A stretch of DNA of 64,000 nt from Desulfatiglans anilini DSM 4660 (GCF_000422285.1 NZ_AULM01000003.1:124001-188000); one strand, 5' to 3'; positions 43,449 to 52,686 are shown, numbered from the stretch's first letter. Numbers and translations: made by a program. The notes: a model not told the origin generated them from the letters alone.

Positions 43449-44891
43449 TCAAAAAGGGTCCTTTCTTTTTTTGGAAGGCAGGATACCGGCGGCCTCTCGA
43501 TATTTGGCGACCGTCCGCCTGGCTACTTTGATGTTTTTCCCCCGCAGCATGTCCGAGATCTCCTGATCGCTGTATGGCTTCTTCTTTTCCTCCGATTTAA
43601 CGATGTTGCGTATGAATTCCTTCACGGTTTCGGAAGCCAGATCATCTCCATCAACACTCTTGATGGCGCTGTTGAAGAAAAATTTGAGTTCGAAAATACC
43701 TTGGGGCGTATGGACATATTTATTGGTGGTTACCCGGCTGACCGTCGATTCGTGCATCTCGATATCCTCGGCTACCTCACGGAGCACAAGGGGCTTCAGA
43801 TGAGCAATCCCTTTATCGAAAAACTCCCGCTGAAACCGGACGATGCTCTCGGTCACGCGGTAGATCGTCCGCTGCCGCTGGTGAATGCTCTTGATCAACC
43901 AGGCCGCCGATCGCAGTTTTTCCTTGATATAGCCCTTGGCGGTTTCGCCGATCTCGATCTGCCCTGAAAGGACCTCCCTGTAGTAACTGTTGACCTTCAG
44001 GCGGGGCAGGCCGTCTTCGTTGAGCAGGATCTCGTACTTGTCGCCCACCTTGATGACATAGATATCCGGCGTGATATAGATCGTCTCTTCGCTGGAGTGG
44101 ACCCGGCCGGGTTTTGGATCCAGTCCCTGGATGACGGTTACGGCCTCGCAGATCTCCCCCACCGTAACACCGAGTTTGCGTGAAATCTCCTCATAGCGCC
44201 TATTCTCGAGGTCGTGCAGGTGATCCTGTATCAGGGTCTCCACGAGGCTCCCTCCGAGCCCGTGAAACCGGGCCTGGATCAGAAGCGACTCCCGCATATC
44301 ACGGGCGGCGACCCCCACCGGATCGAAGTTCTGGACCTGACTGAGCGTCTCCTCCACTTTTTCGAGCGGATACCCTGCGACCTCCGCGATCTCTTCAAGC
44401 CCGACATCGAGATAGCCGTCCTCATCGAGGTTGCCGATGATGTGAGAAGCGATCGTGCGGGCGTCATCGTCCATGCGGCTCATATTGAGCTGCCAGGTCA
44501 AATGATCACTCAGGTCCGTCTTCGTAGCCGTCATGCTCTCGTATGACGGGGCGTCCCTCTCCTCATAAGGGGCTTCAGCCCAACCCGTGTTGTACTCCGA
44601 GACGTAGCTTTCCCAATCCACGTCCTCTCGGGCGCGCTCCTCGACACGCACCTCCGTTACGGCTGGAACCGCCTCGACGACAGGAGCTTCGGCATCCTCT
44701 CGTGGACTCATCTCCTCTTCCGGGTCAATCCCGAGTTGTTCTTCGAGGATCGGATTCACTTCGAGTTCCTGATAAATGGCATCCAGAAGTTCGAGGCGCG
44801 AGAGCTGCAGGAGCTTGATCGCCTGCTGCAACTGCGGCGTCATCACCAGTTGCTGCGAAAGCCCCAGAGATTGTTTGAGTTCCAATGCCAT
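43449..44891 (-). CDS. rpoN: RNA polymerase sigma-54 factor
   Basis: The 480-residue product has region I (LKQSLGLSQQLVMTPQLQQAIKLLQL, glutamine-rich), an acidic region II, the core-binding domain (about 120-310), and the C-terminal RpoN box in ARRTVAKYRE. Recognition of -24/-12 promoters is expected. It is upstream of hpf and ptsN and downstream of lptA. Confidence 0.96.
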   Translation of the reverse strand: MALELKQSLGLSQQLVMTPQLQQAIKLLQLSRLELLDAIYQELEVNPILEEQLGIDPEEEMSPREDAEAPVVEAVPAVTEVRVEERAREDVDWESYVSEYNTGWAEAPYEERDAPSYESMTATKTDLSDHLTWQLNMSRMDDDARTIASHIIGNLDEDGYLDVGLEEIAEVAGYPLEKVEETLSQVQNFDPVGVAARDMRESLLIQARFHGLGGSLVETLIQDHLHDLENRRYEEISRKLGVTVGEICEAVTVIQGLDPKPGRVHSSEETIYITPDIYVIKVGDKYEILLNEDGLPRLKVNSYYREVLSGQIEIGETAKGYIKEKLRSAAWLIKSIHQRQRTIYRVTESIVRFQREFFDKGIAHLKPLVLREVAEDIEMHESTVSRVTTNKYVHTPQGIFELKFFFNSAIKSVDGDDLASETVKEFIRNIVKSEEKKKPYSDQEISDMLRGKNIKVARRTVAKYREAAGILPSKKRKDPF

Positions 44892-44975
44892 CAGACGATT
44901 ACAACCACCCCTCCATCGATTACCAGCACCCGGTCCGGCAGACGCCCAATCCCCTGCCCACTTCCAGAACAGGGT

Positions 44976-45578
44976 CTATTCACGCCCACTTTCAGACTGC
45001 GCCACCCCAGGCTCAGCGCCGGGCTGCTTATCCTTGTTGTCGGATTTCGGAAACACGACGGCCTTGACCCTCTTTTTTTCGGATCCTTCCACAACCACCC
45101 GGTCATCTTCGATAAAAAAGATGACCCTTTCCCCCTGAACCGTATCGTTCTCCTGCTTCAGGACGGGGTTGCCCGACAAAACCACCTTGCTCTCATTCTC
45201 GTAGTAAACGGCCTCTTCGGCAGTCGCCGTGCCGCCCTCCGTGCGATCCACCCGCACATTCCCTCTGGCGACGATCTTTTCGATGCTGCTGCCCTCTGTT
45301 GCATCTCCAGGCGCACCGGCATTTTCCGAACGGGTATAGTGGACCACCATCCGTTCGCAATGAATGATAAAATCCTCTCTTTCAGCCTTGACCTTTCCGG
45401 AAAAGGTGACAGTCCGCTGAAGATTGTCCGCTTCGAGTGTGTCCGAATGGATTACCATGGGGCCGCCCCGCGACGCCTTGGCCGCGATGCCCTGCGCTTG
45501 CGCCGCGGGCTGCGCCGCAGACAGCACAAAAATCAGCAGGCTAGCCCACCCAAGTATCTTCAAAGCCTGGGGCTTCAT
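44976..45578 (-). CDS. lptA: lipopolysaccharide transport periplasmic protein LptA
   Basis: The ATG at 45578 has AAGG at eight-base spacing and gives 200 residues starting MKPQALKILGWASLL, a signal peptide ending near AAQA. The OstA/LptA domain (MVIHSDTLEADNLQRTVTFSG to about 160) follows, then an acidic tail. It bridges LPS across the periplasm. It sits between lptC and rpoN; lptB, normally next, is missing. Confidence 0.88.
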   Translation of the reverse strand: MKPQALKILGWASLLIFVLSAAQPAAQAQGIAAKASRGGPMVIHSDTLEADNLQRTVTFSGKVKAEREDFIIHCERMVVHYTRSENAGAPGDATEGSSIEKIVARGNVRVDRTEGGTATAEEAVYYENESKVVLSGNPVLKQENDTVQGERVIFFIEDDRVVVEGSEKKRVKAVVFPKSDNKDKQPGAEPGVAQSESGRE

Positions 45579-45633
45579 CTCGCTCACCTTGACAATGCTG
45601 ATCAATGGAAATGGCGGATCCTACCGGCAGGCG

Positions 45634-46188
45634 TCATCGGATATGCGTTGTGACCTCCGATAAGATCTGGACCCTCTCTTGGTTCAAATCAAAGAAGAGA
45701 CCTTTCCCCTCAACAGAGAAAAAGGGGCCTTCCAACTGAACAGGGACGTCCGTCCGTACGGTCTTCTTCCCTTCGTCGATCAGAAGATGCTCGGTCAGGA
45801 GCCGATAGCCGTCCCCCGTCTCTCCTTCTATCGCACCACGGATTTCGATCTCACCGGTATCCCGGGAATAATCTCCCTCGTCCCCTTTAAGCTTCACCCA
45901 GGCGCCTTCTTCCGGTTCCACGGTGAGCAAGAAACGCGAAAAGTGAACGAACCGCTGATCCCCGGAGAAGCGGACAGATTCGGCATCGAGAATCCATCTC
46001 AGACCCCGCTCGGGATCATCCTGCGTATAATGGATCTCATTCAGTTGAATGCCTTCCCTACTGACTACATCGTCCAGCAGGGCGGCACCGCGACCCACCC
46101 ATTTCGCCCCGATCAGATAGGCCGCCACAACGGCAAGAAGGAGCCCTAGACCTACCATGGGCCAATGTTTCAGTAGAAAGCGCCCCAT
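45634..46188 (-). CDS. lptC: LPS export protein LptC
   Basis: The 184-residue product has one N-terminal transmembrane helix (about 10-28) and a periplasmic LptC/OstA-like domain (about 45-180, VSREGIQLNEIHYTQDD, WVKLKGDEGDYSRDTGEIEIRG). It anchors the LptA bridge to the LptBFG transporter. It lies between kdsC and lptA. Confidence 0.87.
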   Translation of the reverse strand: MGRFLLKHWPMVGLGLLLAVVAAYLIGAKWVGRGAALLDDVVSREGIQLNEIHYTQDDPERGLRWILDAESVRFSGDQRFVHFSRFLLTVEPEEGAWVKLKGDEGDYSRDTGEIEIRGAIEGETGDGYRLLTEHLLIDEGKKTVRTDVPVQLEGPFFSVEGKGLFFDLNQERVQILSEVTTHIR

Positions 46189-46233
46189 GCAGTCCTTATT
46201 CAGTATATCAACCCGAAAAATCCATTGTAAAGA

Positions 46234-46761
46234 CTATTTTCCGGCATACGCCGCAACGACTTCAAGCCATTTTCCCTGGCATTTGAGCAGCCACTCACTC
46301 ACCTCCCGCACCGCACCCTGCCCGCCGTTCCGGCGGGTGATGAAATCGGCCATTTCACGGACCTCTTCGGCGGCATCGTTCACCGTCATGCGCAACCCGG
46401 CCTCCAACATCATCCCGAGATCCGGCAGGTCGTCCCCCATCGACGCAACATTCTCCACCTTCAAGCCACGCTCGGCGATCAATCGCCGGCAAAGGGCCCG
46501 CTTGTCGCCGACCCCCTGGTAAACGGCCTCGATCCCCAGTTCGCGTGCCCTGTAGGCCAAGGCATTCGAGGACCTGCCCGTGATGATGACGACTTCGATG
46601 CCGGAGGCGACAAGCATCTTGAGCCCCTGCCCGTCCTTGGAGTGGAAGGACTTGATTTCGACTCCGCGGTCGTCCAGCGTCACCCTGCCATCCGTCAGGA
46701 CACCGTCCACATCCAGAAAAAGGGTTTTGATCTGCTTCGCCTTCTCCTCCATCGGTTCCAT
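46234..46761 (-). CDS. kdsC: 3-deoxy-D-manno-octulosonate 8-phosphate phosphatase KdsC
   Basis: The 175-residue product is a HAD phosphatase with the motif FLDVDGVLTDGRV, ITGRSS (motif II), and MGDDLPDLGMM (motif IV). KdsC removes phosphate from KDO 8-phosphate made by KdsA. The pair kdsA-kdsC followed by lptC and lptA forms an LPS module. Confidence 0.92.
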   Translation of the reverse strand: MEPMEEKAKQIKTLFLDVDGVLTDGRVTLDDRGVEIKSFHSKDGQGLKMLVASGIEVVIITGRSSNALAYRARELGIEAVYQGVGDKRALCRRLIAERGLKVENVASMGDDLPDLGMMLEAGLRMTVNDAAEEVREMADFITRRNGGQGAVREVSEWLLKCQGKWLEVVAAYAGK

Positions 46762-46903
46762 CCGGGTTCCTCCATCAGCGGGATAGCTTCAATTCGTGCC
46801 TCGTGCGGGTCCTCCACCAACACAGGTCCGAGGCGGGCGAACGCGGCTTTTTCAAGGCATGTGCTTCGTGTGCTAAAGCCTTGCCGGCAGGTCTTTTCAG
46901 GTT

Positions 46904-47806
46904 TCAGGATCTGACGAGGGCGTGGATGTCTTTCAGCAGCCGGAGAAGGGGCCGCACATCCTGGATGGGCAAGGAGTTGGGCCCGTCGCAAAGGGCCTGA
47001 TCCGGGTCCGGATGGACTTCCATGAAGACGCCGTCAGCCCCGGCGGCAACCGCCGCCCGCGCCAGGTGGCCGACAAATTCACGCTGCCCTCCCGAACACG
47101 TCCCCTCCCCGCCCGGGAGTTGAACGCTGTGGGTGGCATCGAACACGACGGGAAAGCCGAGTCCGCGCATGACGGCTATCGCGCGCATATCGACGACAAG
47201 GTTATTGTATCCGAAGGATGCTCCGCGCTCGGTCAAAAGAATCTGCTCGTTGCCCGCAGCCAAGATCTTTCCCGATGCCGGCCCCATCTCCCAGGGCGAG
47301 AGGAACTGCCCCTTTTTGAGATTGACCGGAAGGCCTGTCCGGGCGGCGGCTACGACCAGGTCCGTCTGCCGGCACAAAAACGCCGGGATCTGGATCACAT
47401 CGAGGACCTCGGCGGCGGCGGCCATGTCCTCCGGTCGATGGACATCGGAGAGAACCGCCAGCCCCGTCGATTCCTTCACCTTCCAAAGGATTTCCAACCC
47501 TTTTTCCAGACCCGGGCCCCGGTATGAGCCGAGGGAGGTCCGGTTGGCCTTGTCGTAAGAACTTTTGTAAATCACGGGGATATCCAGATCATCCCCCAGC
47601 TCGCGCAAGCGATCCGCCACATGGAGTGCGACCGCCTCATCTTCTATCACGCAAGGACCTGCAATAAGAAAAAATGGGCCTTCAATGCCCAGCAGCTTCG
47701 AACCGATTCTGATCGATCTGACTTCGCGTTCCCCCAAACCTGTTCCATCCCCCTCTTCTGACGGCAAAACACCACCAAACCCTGCAACCGCTTTTCCAAT
47801 CATCAT
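46904..47806 (-). CDS. kdsA: 3-deoxy-8-phosphooctulonate synthase KdsA
   Basis: The 300-residue product has the KdsA signatures FLIAGPCVIEDEAVALHVAD, YKSSYDKANRTS, LSDVHRPEDM and the C-terminal GVFMEVHPDPDQALCDGPN. It condenses arabinose 5-phosphate and PEP. The N-terminus is about 25 residues longer than usual; a later GTG start cannot be excluded. A 142-bp spacer with no recognisable element separates it from kdsC. Confidence 0.95.
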   Translation of the reverse strand: MMIGKAVAGFGGVLPSEEGDGTGLGEREVRSIRIGSKLLGIEGPFFLIAGPCVIEDEAVALHVADRLRELGDDLDIPVIYKSSYDKANRTSLGSYRGPGLEKGLEILWKVKESTGLAVLSDVHRPEDMAAAAEVLDVIQIPAFLCRQTDLVVAAARTGLPVNLKKGQFLSPWEMGPASGKILAAGNEQILLTERGASFGYNNLVVDMRAIAVMRGLGFPVVFDATHSVQLPGGEGTCSGGQREFVGHLARAAVAAGADGVFMEVHPDPDQALCDGPNSLPIQDVRPLLRLLKDIHALVRS

Positions 47807-47864
47807 TAGCCCAACCCCATCGGGAAGTCAAGGAACCTCACCCGTGGGAGCGGCAAACAGATGC

Positions 47865-47893
47865 TTGACCCGCCCTTAAAGAAGTGTTATTTT
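47865..47893 (+). promoter_or_regulatory. promoter of tRNA-Arg(CCG)
   Basis: TTGACC (47865-47870) and TATTTT (47888-47893) are 17 bp apart, ending 11 bp upstream of the tRNA. Confidence 0.6.
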
Positions 47894-47904
47894 ATTTTTG
47901 TTAA

Positions 47905-47981
47905 GGGCGGTTAGCTCAGGTGGATAGAGCGTTGGTCTCCGGAACCAAAGGTCGCGCGTTCGAGTCGCGCATCGCCCACCA
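47905..47981 (+). tRNA. tRNA-Arg(CCG)
   Basis: A 77-nt cloverleaf with acceptor GGGCGGT/ATCGCCC, anticodon loop CTCCGGA (anticodon CCG), T-arm GCGCG-TTCGAGT-CGCGC and encoded CCA. Confidence 0.95.
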
Positions 47982-47991
47982 TAGGAAAATC

Positions 47992-48026
47992 AAGGGGTTA
48001 CATTAGTTCGTAACCCCTTCTTTTTT
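47992..48026 (+). terminator. terminator of tRNA-Arg(CCG)
   Basis: A ten-bp stem AAGGGGTTAC/GTAACCCCTT with an eight-base loop is followed by CTTTTTT. The preceding GGAAAATCAAGGGGTT is shared with the terminator at 30.47 kb. The convergent 48.0-kb gene ends inside this terminator. Confidence 0.9.
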
Positions 48027-48557
48027 GGGCTGGGGGCCGCACCCTGATCCGTTTCGCGACCTTGCGCTTTTCCAGAACCGTTTCTCGACATCCCACATTT
48101 CCTTGCTGCAACCTTCAGGGTTCATATGGGATGCGAGCGTTTCGAATTCAGCGCAGGCGAGTTGGGCTGCCTGGAGCGTCTTTGTCTGCGCCGAAAAGCG
48201 AGGCCGGATGTGGTCTTCTTGGAAGGCGGCAAGCAGCTTCAGGGAATCTTGAGCATCGGCGAAGGCCTTCAGGTGTTCTTCCCAGCCGAAGCCATCCCCG
48301 CTTCGGTCCCATGATGCCTTCGCCAATCTGCGTTGCTCATCCCAGAATGCATCCAACCGCTCGGGTGCGGCATTCTCCCCTTCGCTCAAGTACTCGCGCA
48401 GAACGGACAAGCGCCAGATGCAACGCGCCCAGAGGCGGACAAGCCTTGATTGAGGCGGGAAGGCCTTGACAACCTGGTGGTGGAAATGCTTTGCGAAGGG
48501 CTCCGCGATCGCATCGAGAACACTTATCGCCAGAGACGCTTCCTTGGCTTCCGTCAT
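48003..48557 (-). CDS. hypothetical protein beside tRNA-Arg
   Basis: The 184-residue product is soluble and helix-rich with many Trp (WARCIWRL, WDEQRRLAKASWDR). I recognise no family. The ATG at 48557 has GGGGA upstream; a GTG at 48605 is in frame. Its last codons and stop lie within the terminator of the convergent tRNA gene, so its C-terminus may have been set by insertion or decay there. An accessory origin is plausible. Confidence 0.55.
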   Translation of the reverse strand: MTEAKEASLAISVLDAIAEPFAKHFHHQVVKAFPPQSRLVRLWARCIWRLSVLREYLSEGENAAPERLDAFWDEQRRLAKASWDRSGDGFGWEEHLKAFADAQDSLKLLAAFQEDHIRPRFSAQTKTLQAAQLACAEFETLASHMNPEGCSKEMWDVEKRFWKSARSRNGSGCGPQPKKEGVTN

Positions 48558-48772
48558 TTTGTTTTTATCCCCGATCCCGCTTTTCTCCCGCCTAATTATC
48601 CCCACCCCTCGCAGAATGCGTCATACCCGGCAAGCCCGCGCTCCTGCCGATGAAGACCCAACGGCGCAGGTTCGGGTTTGACGCCATGGGCCGGGGGTTC
48701 CCCGGCGCAGGGCTTCCGGGTGGGGCTTCATTGAAAGGGGTGAGACAGGACCGAATGAAGCCCCATGGCATT

Positions 48773-49204
48773 TTACTGAAGCGGAATGCGGATTTTCTGA
48801 CCGGGATAAATCAGGTCAGGATCCTTGATGACCTCCCGGTTGGCTTCGAAGATCCTTGGATAATCACTTGCTTTGCCATAGAACTGCTTTGCGATCGCCG
48901 ACAAGGTGTCGCCTTTCTTGATGACGTAATATTCCACCTTCTCCGTGACGGTCGGTGCCTGCAGGCTATCGGCCCGTACATCCGAAACGCCCTGGACGTT
49001 GCCGGCCATCAGCACCGCCTTTTCCATGGCCTCTGCGCTGGCCGCTTTGCCCGAGAGGGAAACCACCCCGTCGGTGTAGTCGACCCCTAGATCGGTGATC
49101 CCGGGGTTCGCTTTCTCGATGTGCTCCTTGATCTTTTCAGCCGCTTCGGCATCGCGGTTGAACAGCCTCTGGCCTATCTCCTTGACAAAATCAAATAATC
49201 CCAT
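48773..49204 (-). CDS. kbp: BON-LysM protein (Kbp/YgaU-like)
   Basis: The 143-residue product has a BON domain (about 20-80) and a C-terminal LysM domain (about 92-140, YYVIKKGDTLSAIAKQFYG). This matches Kbp (YgaU), a cytoplasmic potassium-responsive protein. GGAGGAGACC precedes the ATG at 49204; the upstream frame is excluded. No signal peptide is present. It is the downstream-most gene of the 48.8-53.9 kb set. Confidence 0.85.
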   Translation of the reverse strand: MGLFDFVKEIGQRLFNRDAEAAEKIKEHIEKANPGITDLGVDYTDGVVSLSGKAASAEAMEKAVLMAGNVQGVSDVRADSLQAPTVTEKVEYYVIKKGDTLSAIAKQFYGKASDYPRIFEANREVIKDPDLIYPGQKIRIPLQ

Positions 49205-49335
49205 GGTCTCCTCCGTCTGAATGGACTGATTTTCATCTCTCAGTCGGTTAGCGTCATCCCGGAAACGGTTCTCCGGGCAGCCCCAGCCAGATGTCGGCAT
49301 TGAGCCTGCGAAAAGTCGGGTGATGCCGCAAAAAA

Positions 49336-50106
49336 CTATCGGTTCAGGCCGACGGCAGCCTCAAGGTGTTTCATGACTTCCGGCTGCAGCCCGAGTCCTT
49401 CACCAAGGTTCCTGACGTAGGCTTCCTCCGCCGGCGTGTCGACCTTGATGGCCAGGAGCGAGGCGATGTAAAGCTGCGCCGCCAGTTCGGGCCGTCCTGC
49501 GCCTGCCCGGATCAGGGTTTCCGTGTCCATGGGTTTATGCATCTCAACGTTCAGAAAAGCCTTGGCCTCCTCTGCGATCCCCATCTCACTGAGCTTGCCC
49601 ACGATCCGCTGCACTTCGCCCTGGTCGATCTCGCCATCGGCCTTTGCAGCGTTAATCATCGCCTGCAACACGAGCCCGGCATTCTCCTCCAGCCTCTTCT
49701 CCTCCTGCGGCTCAGCCGGCGCCCGCAACCCGAGCGGGACCTCCGCCTGCGGCTGCCCGGCCTTTTTCAAGGCTGAAAAGGCCAGCGCGCCGAGGAGCGC
49801 CATCAAGCCGCCCCCCACGGCCCCACCCATGGAGCTTTTGCCTCCACCGAGCAATGCGCCCGCAAGGGCGCCGATTCCCCCGACGGCGAGGTTCTTCTTC
49901 CCCCCGACAGCCTGCCCCGCCTCCTGCAGGATATCACCGAGCATACCTCCTATGCCGCCGCCCGAGCCGCCCCCTCCAAACAGGGAAGAAAGCAGCCCCT
50001 CCGAAGACCCCGAGCCACGTGAGCCGAGCGTGTGCTGCAAGCGCTGGCCGGCTGCAGAATTCACTCCCGGCTGCATCATTGCCCCAAGCAGTTCCATGAT
50101 ATTCAC
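49336..50106 (-). CDS. DUF533/TerB-like protein
   Basis: The 256-residue product starts with a Gly-rich hydrophobic region (about 35-115) holding GGGGSGGGIGGMLGD and a possible membrane-associating segment. A C-terminal TerB-like helical domain follows (about 140-250, LVLQAMINAAKADGEIDQGEVQRI). DUF533 proteins such as YebE have this layout. Function is unknown. It shares a strand with the coiled-coil genes upstream and kbp downstream. Confidence 0.78.
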   Translation of the reverse strand: MNIMELLGAMMQPGVNSAAGQRLQHTLGSRGSGSSEGLLSSLFGGGGSGGGIGGMLGDILQEAGQAVGGKKNLAVGGIGALAGALLGGGKSSMGGAVGGGLMALLGALAFSALKKAGQPQAEVPLGLRAPAEPQEEKRLEENAGLVLQAMINAAKADGEIDQGEVQRIVGKLSEMGIAEEAKAFLNVEMHKPMDTETLIRAGAGRPELAAQLYIASLLAIKVDTPAEEAYVRNLGEGLGLQPEVMKHLEAAVGLNR

Positions 50107-50351
50107 GATGTCGTCCCTCCCATTGCGGATGTTTAGAAACTCCGCCGCTAAAGCAGCCGATCAGGTTGTGTGACTTTAAAAGAACGCTTAAAAAAACCGT
50201 TATTCATATTAAATTCAATCATGTCCCTAGGTCGGGTTCGTGGCATCCCTTGGCATGAACTGTCCATGCCGTTGCCTCGCCATGACGGAGGCGTGCAAAA
50301 CGCATCCGATGATCGCTGATCAACGTCCGTCCATGGGGACCCACCGTTTCT

Positions 50352-51764
50352 TCACATCCGGCCCCCCGTCCGGAAACCGCCGCCGCCAAACCCGCCGCGG
50401 CCGCTCGAACCCCCTCCCGGCCCCGCCCCTCTCCGGAAACCTCCCCGAAACAACCCTCCTCCAAAGTTTTCCGGCGTTCGTGGTTTCCGGAACTGCTGTT
50501 CTCGCTGGATGCGATCCCACACATCCCCGCCCGATGCGGCACCCCGCAGCAGCATGCCTAGCAAGGCCCCAAGGTCAAACCCGCCGGGGAAATAGGAATG
50601 ACCTGAATCATACCGGTTCTGCCTGAACCTCCGCCTCAGTTCCTCCAATTCCTGGAAGGCCCCCTGGCTCCTCCTCGCCTCCGCCTGGACCCGCTCGATC
50701 TCGGCGGTGATCTTCGCTTCCTCCTCCTGAAGATCGCGGATCCGGTTGACGATCATGTCATCATCCGGCCTCGGGGTCATCTTGGCCGCCAGGTAGAGGT
50801 CCGCAATCGACCCCTTCGTGATCTCCGCAACCTGAAGTTGCACAGCCTCTTGAAACAAGGCGTCGGCCCCGGCTGCGAAGGCCTGTTGTTCCTGCAGCAG
50901 GGCCTCGTATTTCTTTTCCTCTTCCTCGATTTCGTTCTCGATCTTGTCCAGGGCCGCCTCGCCCGCTTCCAGCGCCGCCCTGCGTTGAGAGAAGCCGGCG
51001 CCTTCGAGGGCCCTGGCTTCCATCTCCCGAAGTTTCCGCTCCTCCTCGGCCGCGATGGCCTCCTGCCGCTCGGCATGGGCCTCGAGGTGCACGGGCAGCT
51101 TCGTCAGCATGTAATAATTTCTGCGGGCCTCGTCGAAGCGGATCATCTTCGCCACCCAGCCATCGAGGGTCCTGGTCAGCGGACCCGCTTTGTATTCGGG
51201 TGTGAGGAACCGGCACTGCCAGAGATACATGAACAGAGGGTCCTCCTCATAAGGTCTTCCCTTCTCGGCACGGTCGGCATTGGCCTGCTCCGCCTTATCC
51301 CTCGCCCGCACGATCCTGGCAGCCGCCTCCGCCGCGCGCTTTTCCTGCGCCAGGTACGCTTCCTGCGTGCTCAGTTCCGTCTTGACCCCTGCCGCTGCAT
51401 CATCGAGCGCCTTCAGCAGATCGTCCCTCAGCCGCACACTTTCCGCCCGCGACCCAGCCAGTTCAGCCTGCCTTTTCAAGGAGCCGGAGATGGATTTTTC
51501 CATGTCCTGCAAGGCGCCGGCACGCCGGTCGAGCAGTTCGACCACCGTCCGGCCGGTTCGATCCAGGTGCGCGATGACCTGATTCGCAGCCAGTTCGTCC
51601 AGACGGAACTTCGCCAGACGGCGGGCTTCTTCGGCCATCCCCGTACGCGTGGCCGCCAGACGCCGGTTCAAGGCCTCCAACCGCCCGCTGATCTCGTCCG
51701 CCCCGGCCTGTGCACCCGACAGGTGCTGCTCGATGACACCAAGCGTGTCCCTGCCATATCTCAT
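50352..51764 (-). CDS. coiled-coil protein with RGG-like tail, unknown function
   Basis: The 470-residue product is dominated by long helices (about 1-175 and 225-390) rich in Glu, Ala, Arg and Lys, with a short globular-looking WQCRFLTPEYKAGPLTRTLDGW segment between them. The last 50 residues are Gly/Arg/Phe-rich (GGGLFRGGFRRGAG, GRGGFGGGGFRTGGRM). There is no signal peptide or transmembrane helix. It is followed by a 245-bp spacer before the DUF533 gene and preceded closely (10 bp) by the DUF6384-like gene. Confidence 0.75.
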   Translation of the reverse strand: MRYGRDTLGVIEQHLSGAQAGADEISGRLEALNRRLAATRTGMAEEARRLAKFRLDELAANQVIAHLDRTGRTVVELLDRRAGALQDMEKSISGSLKRQAELAGSRAESVRLRDDLLKALDDAAAGVKTELSTQEAYLAQEKRAAEAAARIVRARDKAEQANADRAEKGRPYEEDPLFMYLWQCRFLTPEYKAGPLTRTLDGWVAKMIRFDEARRNYYMLTKLPVHLEAHAERQEAIAAEEERKLREMEARALEGAGFSQRRAALEAGEAALDKIENEIEEEEKKYEALLQEQQAFAAGADALFQEAVQLQVAEITKGSIADLYLAAKMTPRPDDDMIVNRIRDLQEEEAKITAEIERVQAEARRSQGAFQELEELRRRFRQNRYDSGHSYFPGGFDLGALLGMLLRGAASGGDVWDRIQREQQFRKPRTPENFGGGLFRGGFRRGAGPGGGSSGRGGFGGGGFRTGGRM

Positions 51765-51774
51765 CGCATCCCCA

Positions 51775-52686
51775 TTACCATTGCGTGATCGCGCCGCCCC
51801 TGGTCGGCACGACGTATTCCGGCGTGATGAAACCGCGCTTCTTGATCCCCACCTTTCGCCGGTCTACGATCCCGTCCTCCGCCTTGTCCCGCCTGACCTC
51901 TTCATAGATGTCGGCGGGGACGCGGAGCCCCCACTCTTTCACGACCGTGACCTTGCCGTCCTCCTCGGAGGTGACCGGCAGCGCCAGCCGTCTCCCGTCG
52001 ACCGTGACCGCCTCTACGATGAGGTAATAGTTCCGGCCGGCAGGGTTATCGACCGGGTGCCGCCAGACGCCGCTCGGGGTCCCGGGGCGGGAAACGACCT
52101 GCAGGGTGTATTCCATCAGGATCAGGCTGTGGATGCCTTTCAAGGCCTCGAGGGCGTCACGGGCGGCATCGGAATCCCCTCTGCGGAGAGCCGAAAGAGC
52201 CTGCGTGTACAAGGCTTCCGCCTTTTGCCGCGCGCCTGGTTCGAGCGCGTCCTTCACGGCAGCGGGCCCCAGCTCACCGACCTCCCTGGCAATGCGGACC
52301 TTTTCCCGCTCCGAGGGCCCGGCGTAGAGAAAGTGATATCCGCCCCAAAGCGTCAAGATCACCAGCAAGAGGATCCCGATCCGTTTGACCCAGCGGCCCC
52401 TGCGGACGTACAGACGGGCAAGCGCGGTTTTGAGTCCCGGTTCGGGCGGGCGATACGTGAAGCGCTCTTCCCGCAAGGCCCGCACCCCTTCGAGCAAAGT
52501 CTCGTCCGAAACCTCGATGCCCTGCCCGGCATAGATCCTTCTGAGCTTCTCGATCAGCGCCTTTTCGCTGTCCTCTGACTGCAGTTCCCGCTCGACCAGC
52601 GACCGCTCATGGCGCAGCGTGTCCACCACGTCCATGGCCAGCAGGACTTCGGAAAAATCAGGCTTCGGCTCATTGTGTTCAGGCAT
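51775..52686 (-). CDS. DUF6384-like membrane protein
   Basis: The 303-residue product has an N-terminal helical region (about 10-90), one transmembrane helix (about 102-120, IGILLLVILTLWGGYHFL), a helical hairpin domain (about 125-200) and a beta-rich C-terminal part (about 205-300). I associate this layout with DUF6384, with moderate confidence. It overlaps the upstream coiled-coil gene by eight bases, so the two are probably translated together. Confidence 0.65.
   Translation of the reverse strand: MPEHNEPKPDFSEVLLAMDVVDTLRHERSLVERELQSEDSEKALIEKLRRIYAGQGIEVSDETLLEGVRALREERFTYRPPEPGLKTALARLYVRRGRWVKRIGILLLVILTLWGGYHFLYAGPSEREKVRIAREVGELGPAAVKDALEPGARQKAEALYTQALSALRRGDSDAARDALEALKGIHSLILMEYTLQVVSRPGTPSGVWRHPVDNPAGRNYYLIVEAVTVDGRRLALPVTSEEDGKVTVVKEWGLRVPADIYEEVRRDKAEDGIVDRRKVGIKKRGFITPEYVVPTRGGAITQW

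Noticed and set aside
44891-45106. Minus-strand 71-codon frame ending DRVLVIDGGVVVIV as an lptB remnant
   Set aside because: Most of the frame overlaps lptA in another frame; only about 12 residues look ATPase-like, which is too little to annotate as a pseudogene.
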